This document shows, one piece after another, positions 1 to 5,913 of a stretch of 8,920 nt of DNA. Where the stretch lies: the NCBI GenBank assembly GCA_030123645.1, contig JASJYE010000075.1:1-8920 (forward strand), in the 5' to 3' direction. A program made the translations under genes and the position numbers. The notes below the pieces were generated by a model. The model searched no databases, had not been told where the DNA came from, and saw nothing but the letters and a program-made list of their open reading frames with translations. Position 1 is the stretch's first letter; each line of letters opens with the position of its first letter. The stretch comes from Candidatus Hydrogenedentota bacterium. GTDB taxonomy: Bacteria; Hydrogenedentota; Hydrogenedentia; Hydrogenedentales; GCA-2746185.

Positions 1-1148
1 CGATTGTCCAAACAGACGAGCGCGCCGCTGACCGGATAAAACTCGTGCTCGAGGCCCCTTTTCTGAAGCGCGGACATTTTCTCCGCGTCGAACTCGTCCA
101 GGGCCTTCAGAAGGACCTCCTCGGCGATCCCTTGAAGGCGCAGGTCCAAGGTCGTATAGACTTCGAGGCCGCCCTCGAAGAGGTCCTTCTCGGTCGCGTC
201 CACCTCGTAGGGGGCGGGCGGATGGCTGATAAAGCGCCTTATTTCCTCGCTGAAATACGGCGCCTGGAATTTGTTGGGCGCCCAGCGCACTACCTCCGGG
301 TTCTCCAGGTCCTTCCTCTCCTCAGGAGTGACCACCGAATCAATCGACTCGGCGCGGGCGATTTCGTATTCGCTTTGCGTGATGAACCTGTGTTCCAGCA
401 TCTGCGCCAGGACAATGTTTCGCCGCTTGCGAGCGTTCTCAGGATGACGGAAGGGCTGGTTGTTGTTCGGTGAACGCGCAAGGCCCGCCAAGAGTGCAGA
501 CTCCGAAAGCGCCAGGTCGGCGGCACTCTTGAGATAGTACTGCTGGGTCGCCGACTCGACACCGTGCGCGCTTATCCCGAGAAAGATCTGATTGAGATAC
601 ATCTCGAGTATTTCATCTTTTGTGTAGCGGCGCTCGAGCTGCAAGGCTACGAGCATTTCACGAAGCTTCCGCTGCACCGTGACTTCCTTGCTAATACCCG
701 TCGTTTCGATGTTGCGCACGATCTGCTGCGTGATTGTACTTGCGCCTCGCAGGCGGTTCGTGCGAAATGAATCCGCCACCGCCACGAGAAAGGCCAAGGG
801 CCGCACCCCCCTATGTTCGTAAAAGGTGTGGTCCTCGGTTGCGATGAAGGCCTTTTGGAGATGCAGCGGCATCTCATTGAGAGTCACGAGATGCCGGGTC
901 TCTATTGTGAACTCGCCCAACTCCGCGCCATCGGCAGAGAAGAGCTTACTGCCGACCTTCGGGCGGAAGTCGTCCAAGGCATCGATGGTCTCTTCCACGC
1001 CCGCCAAGATATACACGAAGACGCCCAAGCCCGCGCCCCAAAAAGCCGCGAAACACAGCGTCACCAAAAAAAACAACCCGCCGCATCCCCGGAGGGTGCG
1101 CTTCGGCGGTTTGGGATCATGGCCCCCTTTCGCATCAAGATCTGTCAT
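1..1148 (-). CDS. Class A penicillin-binding protein (PBP1A-like), C-terminal part cut by window edge
   Basis: Bifunctional peptidoglycan synthase: a GT51 transglycosylase polymerises lipid II and a transpeptidase cross-links it in the periplasm. The 382 visible residues read without a stop to base 1, so the frame is open and the transpeptidase SxxK, SxN and KTG motifs lie outside the window. A short basic cytoplasmic tail (about 1-22) is followed by one membrane anchor (about 23-50). GT51 motifs are clear: the EDHTFYEHRG block at 105-114 with catalytic Glu105, STITQQ at 137-142, the KLREM block with second Glu164, and EMYLNQIFLG at 182-191. The beginning of the transpeptidase/linker region is seen at GGLEVYTTLDLRLQ, about 326-339. 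The start ATG (1148-1146) lies just before the tail and anchor; a purine-rich AAGGGGA-like site sits somewhat far upstream. The usual QGGSTITQQ reads RGASTITQQ here. The gene is 69 bp downstream of vanZ on the same strand, possibly co-transcribed. The family call is secure; the exact paralogue name (mrcA/ponA) is not. Confidence 0.95.
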   Translation of the reverse strand, partial: MTDLDAKGGHDPKPPKRTLRGCGGLFFLVTLCFAAFWGAGLGVFVYILAGVEETIDALDDFRPKVGSKLFSADGAELGEFTIETRHLVTLNEMPLHLQKAFIATEDHTFYEHRGVRPLAFLVAVADSFRTNRLRGASTITQQIVRNIETTGISKEVTVQRKLREMLVALQLERRYTKDEILEMYLNQIFLGISAHGVESATQQYYLKSAADLALSESALLAGLARSPNNNQPFRHPENARKRRNIVLAQMLEHRFITQSEYEIARAESIDSVVTPEERKDLENPEVVRWAPNKFQAPYFSEEIRRFISHPPAPYEVDATEKDLFEGGLEVYTTLDLRLQGIAEEVLLKALDEFDAEKMSALQKRGLEHEFYPVSGALVCLDN

Positions 1149-1217
1149 CGCTTCGAAACGGCACTTTCCCCTTAGAAGGCCTTTGGGTCTCTATGCCCCC
1201 GATAAGTCAAAAGTTGC

Positions 1218-1637
1218 CTATTCCCCTCGAAGAGCGGCCGCGCGCGTTCGGCGTGCCGCCGCGGTCCATAGGTAGCCGCACAACGCTGCCTGCACTATCG
1301 TAGCGCCCACGCCGTCCGCCAGCAAATCCATCCAATCGAAGGTGCGTTCCGGCACGTAAATCTGATGAACTTCGTCGGAAAAGCCATAGATCACCGCGAA
1401 AGTGATGGGAATCCAGAAATGAAGGGAGGCCCGAATCGTTTCATTCGACCTCCAGACACCTACAGATACGACCGCGGCCAGGCCGGCATAGAGGAGGCCG
1501 TGGACGAGCTTGTCCGCCCCCGGAAACGCGAGGAAACCCCAGTCCGCGGCGCGAGGATCGCTTTGTGAAGACAGTAGGAATATCAAGCCGCAATATAAGA
1601 CCGTTGCGCAGATATATCTTTTTTTGAGCCGGCACAT
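1218..1637 (-). CDS. VanZ family membrane protein
   Basis: A 139-residue integral membrane protein of the VanZ-like family, named after the teicoplanin-resistance accessory protein VanZ; the biochemical role of most members is unknown. It shows the family layout: a first helix (about 8-23) ending in SSQSDP at 23-28, then the PGADKLVHGLLYAGLA block (about 39-54, with the family K-x-x-H), a third hydrophobic stretch (about 70-85), and the conserved YGFSDEVHQIYVPERTFDWMDLLADGVG signature around 84-111, followed by a last helix. Residues E-x-x-Q, P-x-R and D-x-x-D-x-x-A-D-x-x-G are all present. The start ATG has AAGG about 7-10 bases upstream. It lies just upstream of the penicillin-binding protein gene on the same strand, so an envelope role is a reasonable inference but not shown. 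Nothing in this window supports calling it a resistance determinant. Confidence 0.93.
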   Translation of the reverse strand: MCRLKKRYICATVLYCGLIFLLSSQSDPRAADWGFLAFPGADKLVHGLLYAGLAAVVSVGVWRSNETIRASLHFWIPITFAVIYGFSDEVHQIYVPERTFDWMDLLADGVGATIVQAALCGYLWTAAARRTRAAALRGE

Positions 1638-1738
1638 GAACGCCTTAATTATCGGTCAGACACGATCTGCGACGCAAGTGCACACAGCGGAGGTGGCCGA
1701 GGTGGCAACGCCGATAGGGGATCCGTATCCTCAAGTTG

Positions 1739-2731
1739 ATGCGAGCCAAGTTGCATACGCCGGCCACGCCGCCGGCCTTCAGACACGTCGTGGGGCGCGT
1801 TGGCATCCTGTTGATGATCGTGCTCGTGTCTGTCGTGTTTTTGTTCGTCGAAGGCGGGCTTGTCGATAGCAAGACCGGCGAGAAACCGACCTTCCTCGAC
1901 ACGCTCTACTTCACGATGGTCACGATTACTACCGTGGGCTACGGAGATATCGTGCCGGATTCGAGCATCGCGCGCATGACCGACACGTTCTTTCTAGCGC
2001 CCATGCGTCTTATCGTTTTTGTGCTATTTGTCGGAATCGCATATGAGTTGACGTTCAAACGATTTCAGGAGAGCTTTCGTATGAGCCGGGCAGTCCAAAA
2101 CCTAAAGAACCACATTGTCGTATGCGGCTTCGGAGAGACGGGCCAGGTGGCGGTCCAGGAGCTTCTCGCCTCAGGCCGCGCTCCCGAGCAAATCGTCGTC
2201 CTCGAGATAGACGAGTCCGTATTGGACCATGCGGCAGAACTGCAGGTCGTGGCCATGCTGGGCGACGCGACCAAGGAGCAAGTCTTGCGGTCGGTCGCGA
2301 TCGAACGCGCATCCCATATCCTAATCTGCCCGGGCCGCGACGATACGACGGTGCTCATCGCGCTCACGGCGCATGACCTCAGTCCCGGCGCGAAACTCGC
2401 AGCGAGGTGCCACCACGCAGAGAACGTCCATCTCATTGAGCGCAGTGGCGTGGATACGATTGTGCCGCCGTCGGCTGGTAATCTCATCGCCGCGGCGACC
2501 CGGCGGCCGCACCTCGTCGATACGATGAAAGACCTGCTGCGCATCGGCGGCAGTGCATATCTGGATGAGAGGCGTGTGACCGGCGACGAAATCGACAAGC
2601 ACCCCAGCGAACTCAAAGATATGGCCGTCGTTCGCGTGTACCGTGACGGCACGCATTTCGACATCGGGAAACTTCCCACCCTCCAAGATAAGGACATCAT
2701 CGTCTACGTCGCGAGCGTCGAAAAGAGCTAG
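1739..2731 (+). CDS. Two-TM potassium channel with RCK (TrkA-N) domain
   Basis: A K+ channel subunit of the Kch/MthK/YugO type, expected to form tetramers in the inner membrane, with gating by ligand binding to the cytoplasmic RCK domains. The 330 residues show TM1 (about 20-40), a pore helix, the K+ selectivity filter TVGYGD at 65-70 preceded by TMVTIT, and TM2 (about 89-106). The RCK Rossmann domain begins near 123 (KNHIVVCGFGETG), with the nucleotide-binding G130-x-G132-x-x-G135 and acidic VLEIDES after the second strand (Glu156/Asp158). The last 60 residues (from about RVTGDEIDK) look like a short TrkA-C-like lobe. An in-frame TTG lies immediately before the chosen ATG at 1739, and an in-frame stop lies at 1715-1717, so the start cannot be much further upstream. 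The Shine-Dalgarno site is weak (AGGGGAT, 16 bases away). The gene is divergent from vanZ across about 100 bp, in which I see no convincing promoter. Confidence 0.94.
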   Translation: MRAKLHTPATPPAFRHVVGRVGILLMIVLVSVVFLFVEGGLVDSKTGEKPTFLDTLYFTMVTITTVGYGDIVPDSSIARMTDTFFLAPMRLIVFVLFVGIAYELTFKRFQESFRMSRAVQNLKNHIVVCGFGETGQVAVQELLASGRAPEQIVVLEIDESVLDHAAELQVVAMLGDATKEQVLRSVAIERASHILICPGRDDTTVLIALTAHDLSPGAKLAARCHHAENVHLIERSGVDTIVPPSAGNLIAAATRRPHLVDTMKDLLRIGGSAYLDERRVTGDEIDKHPSELKDMAVVRVYRDGTHFDIGKLPTLQDKDIIVYVASVEKS

Positions 2732-2819
2732 AGGCCGGCCGAAACCATCCTGCAACGGCGGAAGTCTAAGCACCGTGGGAAAGCATATCCACGCCTCAAG
2801 CAGGAGCACGCTGAGATAG

Positions 2820-3593
2820 ATGGCTGAAATCCGGCTAAATCGAGAAGCGGCGTATCTGACGAACGCGCGCAGCCTCGCGCACATTGCCCAGGCCGTATAC
2901 TCCGACGACCCGCTCGAGGACTCTCCCGTCCTCAGGAAGACCTTCGAGCGCATCATCACGCTGCGGGGCGATCGCGTATTCGGTCTTGTCGCCGGAGACC
3001 CGCACAACGTCGTTCTGACATTTCGCGGACGCGACGATGACGAGCAACTCGTCGAGTCTCTCGCCTACGGTCAAACACAATGGGTTCAGGGACGCGCGCA
3101 CAGCGGCCTTGTGAAGCTTCTGGAGGGCATCTGGCAGCGTTTATTGGCCGGCTTCTTCGATGTGGAGGCGCACGAGAAAACACTGTGGCTGACCGGGCAC
3201 AGCCTTGGAGGTTCCCTCGCGATGCTTGCGGCCCAGCGCCTCGCCAACGAGGGCTTCGATCCGCATATGGTCGTCACCTTCGGTACCCCGCGCGTCCTGG
3301 ACAAAGAGGCGGCCGCGGCATACCCCACCCGCCTCTATCGCTTCGTAAACAATGAAGATGCTGTTCCGAGCATCCCCTGGCTGACGCTCTTCGACACTTA
3401 CGCACATGCCGGCCAGGAGGTGTTTCTTTTGCCCAGTGGCGATATCGCGGCGTCGCGCCACTCGACCGGTCTCGCCCGAAGACTCGACCGGGCACACCAC
3501 ATCGGCGAGGGCGTGTTCCCTTCAGGGCCCGTTCACGACCACTCCATGGACGAGTACCTCGCCAAGCTCGACCGCCACGCGGAAAAGTCCTGA
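2820..3593 (+). CDS. Class 3 lipase-like alpha/beta hydrolase
   Basis: A 257-residue serine hydrolase related to fungal-type (class 3) triacylglycerol lipases. Visible features are the strand and oxyanion segment VVLTFRGR at 64-71 (family FRGT), the nucleophile elbow LTGHSLGG at 124-131 with Ser128, the VTFGTPRV strand at 152-159, Asp180 in NNEDAVPSIP as the likely acid, and His241 in HDHSMDEYL as the likely base. The triad is therefore intact and the enzyme should be active on an ester; the natural substrate cannot be read from sequence. No signal peptide or membrane segment is seen at the N terminus, so it is probably cytoplasmic or exported by an unknown route. The start ATG has AGGAG at 2802-2806, 13 bases upstream, which is longer than ideal. 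It lies 88 bp after the potassium channel gene and 79 bp before the HAD gene, on the same strand. A functional link to either is not shown. Confidence 0.9.
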   Translation: MAEIRLNREAAYLTNARSLAHIAQAVYSDDPLEDSPVLRKTFERIITLRGDRVFGLVAGDPHNVVLTFRGRDDDEQLVESLAYGQTQWVQGRAHSGLVKLLEGIWQRLLAGFFDVEAHEKTLWLTGHSLGGSLAMLAAQRLANEGFDPHMVVTFGTPRVLDKEAAAAYPTRLYRFVNNEDAVPSIPWLTLFDTYAHAGQEVFLLPSGDIAASRHSTGLARRLDRAHHIGEGVFPSGPVHDHSMDEYLAKLDRHAEKS

Positions 3594-3672
3594 TTCCTTG
3601 TTTTCGGGCCGAGTCATCGATATTCTCTCCATCCGGGCTGCCTCGTCACAAGGCCCTCAACCCGGATGGCTT

Positions 3673-4404
3673 ATGGAAGAACCCTCGACCAAAATACGCG
3701 CAATCACCTTCGATTTTTGGCGCACGCTGTTCTACGCGGACAGCGGGCTGCAGGAGAGAAGGCAAGCGCGGGTCGACGCTGCCGTCCGTCTAACGGGCCG
3801 GCCTCGCGACGCCATCAAAGAGGCCATGAAGTTCATCGATTCGGAATTTCTGCGTATCCACATCACCGAGCAGCGCACGCTTGTGCCCATCGACGCTATT
3901 CCCATGCTTGAGCGGCAATTGAAAATATCGATCGGGGAGGACGAAAGAGTAGCACTTGCGGAAGAATGGGCCGATGCGCTAATCCATCATCCTCCCGAAC
4001 CCGTCGAAGGTGCGCTGGCTGCTGTTCGCGCGGCGGCTAATCTAGTGCCTGTCGGGCTCATCTCGGATACAGGGATCGTCCCAGGCTCGCGGATTCAAAA
4101 GCTACTCGACCGTTGCGGGTTCCTCGAGCACTTGAGGTGTCTAAGTTTTTCAGACGAAGTCGGCGTGGCCAAGCCGCAGCCGGCCGTTTTCGAACACGCC
4201 GCAGCCGCTCTGAAGGTTGCGCCTGCGGAGTTGTTGCACATCGGCGACCTTGAACCAACGGACGTGAAAGGCGCACAGAATTTTGGCGCGAAAGCGGCCC
4301 TGTTCTGCGGAGACAATACGCGCTACGTGAAAGGGAGCCGGGCGGACTATGTCTTCAGTCACTGGGACGAGTTCGTGGGCAATTTAGCGCGGATCCTCGA
4401 CTGA
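3673..4404 (+). CDS. HAD-superfamily hydrolase
   Basis: A 243-residue haloacid-dehalogenase-fold hydrolase with a helical cap between motifs I and II. Motif I is FDFWRTL at 13-19 with nucleophile Asp14. The second aspartate usual in HAD phosphatases (DxD) is Trp16 here, as in some DFWxTL subfamilies; true haloacid dehalogenases carry Tyr at this place. Motif II is LISDTG (Ser131), motif III is Lys167 in GVAKPQP, and motif IV is HIGDLEPTD with Asp192 and Asp197. All core residues except the motif I acid/base Asp are present, so some hydrolase activity is likely; a simple phosphatase role is less certain. The start ATG at 3673 fits where the family begins. An in-frame TTG at 3598 would add 25 residues of unlike sequence and is less likely. 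No strong Shine-Dalgarno site is seen. The 3' end overlaps the convergent phosphoesterase gene by 21 bp. Confidence 0.88.
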   Translation: MEEPSTKIRAITFDFWRTLFYADSGLQERRQARVDAAVRLTGRPRDAIKEAMKFIDSEFLRIHITEQRTLVPIDAIPMLERQLKISIGEDERVALAEEWADALIHHPPEPVEGALAAVRAAANLVPVGLISDTGIVPGSRIQKLLDRCGFLEHLRCLSFSDEVGVAKPQPAVFEHAAAALKVAPAELLHIGDLEPTDVKGAQNFGAKAALFCGDNTRYVKGSRADYVFSHWDEFVGNLARILD

Positions 4405-5031
4405 CTCGAATTCGACTGAATGCAACTCCGCGCTCCACGGGTCCGTCTCCGTCGATATCAGCGCATAATGTGCGCGGCCGTCCGTGGCCATGCCCACACT
4501 GCCGGGATGAACAAAGAGGGTATCCTCAACCAGCCTTACGAATGCCTCTTCCCCGTGGCCGCAAACGATAATCCGCGCGTCCGTGAGCTCGCGCTGCCTG
4601 CGAAAAAGCGCTGGATCGTCCGCGGGCCGGAGCCGGTCGGCTAGGCTCGTGAGGCCACCGTGGCACAGCTCTACGGAGACGCCGTCCACGGCGAATCTCG
4701 CCCTAGAAGGCAACGCGGCCAGATATTCGATGTCCCGGCTCGAGCACTGCGCGTAGGCACGCTCCAGGGCCTCAAAATCGGCCTCAGGCAGCCGGTCCCG
4801 CAGGGAATCCCCTTTCCGGGCAAAACGTACCAGCAGCCGGTCCCGCCCGCCTTGAACACTTGTGATATGAGCGGCCTCCAGGGCCTCTATCACCTCCTTC
4901 GTCCAGGGCCGTCCGACCGTGCTATCTCCTGTGTTCACAACTGTTTGTATTCCACTATCCGAGAGCTCATCCAACACGCGGCGCAAGGCAGGCGTGTTCC
5001 CGCGAATATCCCCAAGCGCTGCGAATAACAT
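4384..5031 (-). CDS. Degenerate calcineurin-like metallophosphoesterase (YfcE/MJ0936-like fold)
   Basis: A 215-residue protein with the overall plan of small bacterial metallophosphoesterases: LGDIRGNTPAL at 6-16, NTGDSTVGRP at 33-42, VQGGRD at 59-64, LCHGG at 122-126, GHGE at 158-161 and HPGSVG at 175-180. Compared with the family consensus (SDIHGN, GDxVG, GNHD, H, GHTH, NPGSVG), the first-metal His is Arg10, the Asn and His of GNHD are Gly62 and Arg63, and the second His of GHTH is Glu161. Asp8, Asp36, Asp64, His124 and His159 remain. Loss of at least three metal or catalytic positions suggests an inactive or re-purposed enzyme (inference). The frame is clean, so this is not simply a decayed gene. 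ATG at 5031 is chosen because it matches the family start and has GGAG eight bases upstream; an in-frame GTG at 5040 overlaps that site. The gene is convergent with the HAD gene. Confidence 0.82.
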   Translation of the reverse strand: MLFAALGDIRGNTPALRRVLDELSDSGIQTVVNTGDSTVGRPWTKEVIEALEAAHITSVQGGRDRLLVRFARKGDSLRDRLPEADFEALERAYAQCSSRDIEYLAALPSRARFAVDGVSVELCHGGLTSLADRLRPADDPALFRRQRELTDARIIVCGHGEEAFVRLVEDTLFVHPGSVGMATDGRAHYALISTETDPWSAELHSVEFESVEDPR

Positions 5032-5039
5032 GGCGCACA

Positions 5040-5043
5040 CTCC
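5040..5043 (-). promoter_or_regulatory. Ribosome binding site deciding the phosphoesterase start
   Basis: GGAG on the minus strand, eight bases before the ATG at 5031. The alternative GTG start at 5040 overlaps this motif, so the ATG is favoured. Confidence 0.55.
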
Positions 5044-5174
5044 ACTAAAGACCCTAATAAGCTCTGTTTTGGCCGGGTTTCAGGCTCCGAATAGTCGGCC
5101 GGCCTAAGCGGCGCAGACCGCGCCTGTGGAGGCCCGAATTAGCCCGAACTTCATTTTAACCCTAAAAATAGCCC
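5044..5174. other. Intergenic stretch between divergent phosphoesterase and HU genes
   Basis: No coding region is supported here. The stretch should hold the promoter of the minus-strand phosphoesterase gene. A poor candidate on the minus strand is CTGAAA, an 18-base spacer and TATTAG close to the start codon, which I do not rate highly. A short palindromic GGCCGGCC near 5097-5104 has no evident role. Together with the HU promoter and leader downstream, the non-coding gap is about 320 bp. Confidence 0.4.
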
Positions 5175-5203
5175 TTGACAAATCATCCAAGAAGTAGTAA
5201 TCA
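5175..5203 (+). promoter_or_regulatory. Probable sigma70-type promoter for the HU gene
   Basis: A perfect -35 hexamer TTGACA lies at 5175-5180. The -10 box is less clear: AGTAAT at 5196-5201 matches four of six consensus bases with a 15-base spacer, and TAATCA at 5198-5203 has the ideal 17-base spacer but fewer matches. Transcription would begin near 5209 and give a leader of about 140 bases before the HU start codon. The local AT-rich patch in a GC-rich setting supports a promoter. Confidence 0.6.
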
Positions 5204-5208
5204 GTGCT

Positions 5209-5340
5209 GCAGTTGGTCTGTTCTTAGAAAAAGGTAGCGATTCGCGAGGGGACTGCCGAGGGGGCGAGGGCACTGGTTTGCGATGCCTCTTGTACCGCCG
5301 GTGTGGTGGGAACCATCTCGGAGTTGTTAAAAAAAGGAAA
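5209..5340 (+). other. Long G-rich 5' leader of the HU gene
   Basis: About 140 transcribed bases are predicted before the HU start. Within 5245-5270 the element CGAGGG occurs three times (5245, 5257, 5265); the first and third copies are followed by ACTG. A weak hairpin is possible near 5295-5312. I recognise no known riboswitch or protein-binding leader here. The region carries no supported ORF. Confidence 0.35.
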
Positions 5341-5345
5341 AGGAG
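5341..5345 (+). promoter_or_regulatory. Strong ribosome binding site of the HU gene
   Basis: AGGAG in a purine-rich run, six bases before the ATG at 5352. It decides that start over a second in-frame ATG five codons downstream. Confidence 0.8.
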
Positions 5346-5351
5346 AAAACC

Positions 5352-5636
5352 ATGGCGGAGAAACCAATGACCAAATCTCAGGTGATAACCTCTTTGGCAG
5401 AAACCTCGGGCCTGAGCAAGAAGGAAATTATAAGCGTCCTAAATGCCCAGATGCAATTAGCCTACGGCGAAGCCAAGAATGGATACACCATTCCCGGAAT
5501 CGGCAAACTGGTGGTCGTTGCGCGGAAGGCTCGTATGGGGCGGAACCCCGCCACGGGCGAAGCCATCCATATTCCGGCGAAGAAAGTCCTAAAATTCCGC
5601 GTGGCGAAGGCTGCAAAAGACGCCATTACGGTGTAA
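5352..5636 (+). CDS. HU-family DNA-binding protein
   Basis: A 94-residue histone-like nucleoid protein of the HU/IHF family, which dimerises and bends DNA. The N-terminal helices (about 6-40, TKSQVITSLAETSGLSKKEI) are followed by the sheet segment YTIPGIGKLVVVARKA (45-60) and the DNA-binding arm GRNPATGE at 63-70 with the intercalating Pro66. The C-terminal end, IPAKKVLKFRVAKAAKDAI, is typical of the family. Length is normal (HU is about 90). The protein is rich in Lys/Arg, and its codons are less GC-extreme than those of its neighbours, with a strong Shine-Dalgarno site and a TTGACA promoter, which fits a highly expressed gene. It appears monocistronic: its own promoter and leader precede it and a hairpin terminator follows 31 bases after the stop. 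Whether it is the main HU or a paralogue (hupA/hupB) cannot be told. Confidence 0.95.
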   Translation: MAEKPMTKSQVITSLAETSGLSKKEIISVLNAQMQLAYGEAKNGYTIPGIGKLVVVARKARMGRNPATGEAIHIPAKKVLKFRVAKAAKDAITV

Positions 5637-5667
5637 TCGCCCAAAACGCTGTGTCCTACTAAGATTC

Positions 5668-5711
5668 GGGCCCGACCCTCTGGCGGCATTGGGTCGGCCC
5701 TCGCTTTGTCC
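5668..5711 (+). terminator. Bulged GC-rich hairpin terminator after the HU gene
   Basis: Arms at 5668-5678 and 5691-5700 form ten base pairs with a single bulged C at about 5671 and a 12-base loop. The following sequence (TCGCTTTGTCC) has only a weak U-tract, so termination may be partial or factor-assisted. The position, 31 bases after the HU stop and just before the next promoter, supports the call. Confidence 0.65.
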
Positions 5712-5730
5712 ATGCCGCGCTGTGTAAGGT

Positions 5731-5759
5731 TTGATTCTCCCTCGCGCACCTGCTAGGAT
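5731..5759 (+). promoter_or_regulatory. Probable promoter of the pyrRBC operon
   Basis: The -35 box TTGATT (5731-5736, four of six consensus bases), an exact 17-base spacer and the -10 box TAGGAT (5754-5759, four of six) are preceded by an extended -10 TG at 5751-5752. Transcription would begin near 5765 and run through the terminator-like hairpin at 5815-5847 before reaching pyrR, which makes a leader of about 150 bases. Confidence 0.62.
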
Positions 5760-5764
5760 TGATG

Positions 5765-5814
5765 CGCACAAAGGGCTGCATACACCTTGAATAGGCCGTG
5801 TAGATTGCGTAACG
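5765..5814 (+). promoter_or_regulatory. pyr leader with an interrupted stem-loop upstream of the attenuator
   Basis: An imperfect hairpin can be drawn at 5778-5808: GCA, TACA and CCT on the 5' side pair with AGG, TGTA and TGC on the 3' side, with CCG and GAT bulged on the 3' side and loop TGAAT. It sits where a PyrR-responsive element would be expected in attenuated pyr operons. The Bacillus PyrR-binding loop consensus (a CCNGNGAGG-like core) is not seen. The role is inferred from position only. Confidence 0.35.
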
Positions 5815-5847
5815 AACCTTCTCCCAATGGGGAGGAGGTTTTTTTTT
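5815..5847 (+). terminator. Intrinsic terminator/attenuator in the pyrR leader
   Basis: An 11-base-pair stem is formed by 5815-5825 and 5830-5840, with one G-U pair (5820/5835) and the tetraloop AATG, and it runs directly into nine T residues (5839-5847). This is a textbook Rho-independent terminator for plus-strand transcription. It lies between the pyr promoter (5731-5759) and pyrR, and a separate hairpin already ends the HU gene. A regulatory attenuator of the pyr operon is therefore the best reading; a simple backup terminator for HU is the alternative. Confidence 0.85.
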
Positions 5848-5913
5848 GCCTCCGAAAGGTTGGGCCACGCTTTTTTGCGAGCGAAAGCGCTGCCGTACGT
5901 CGTTCCCGCCTGG

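Noticed and set aside
1688..1706. Tandem GAGGTGGC-like repeat in the vanZ/channel intergenic region
   Set aside because: Two short copies only, with no symmetry or promoter context that would support an operator.
2774..2793. Small inverted repeat CGTGG/CCACG between the channel and lipase genes
   Set aside because: Only five base pairs with a ten-base loop and no U-tract; not enough for a terminator or operator call.
3406..3672. Extension of the HAD frame upstream into the lipase gene
   Set aside because: It overlaps the well-supported lipase C terminus in another frame, and the added residues do not resemble HAD proteins.
5762..5794. A ten-codon ORF in the pyr leader that could be an attenuation leader peptide (MRTKGCIHLE)
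   Set aside because: Its ATG lies at or upstream of the expected transcription start for the promoter at 5731-5759 and has no ribosome binding site; the codons show no pyrimidine-linked pattern.
5834..5853. GGAGG (5834-5838) could pair with CCTCC (5849-5853) across the T-run as an antiterminator
   Set aside because: The 3' arm is made only after polymerase has passed the U-tract, so it cannot prevent termination; five base pairs are also weak.
5827..5913. N-terminal extension of PyrR back to the ATG at 5827
   Set aside because: It would start inside the terminator loop and read the T-run as Phe residues; normal PyrR length is reached from 5914.
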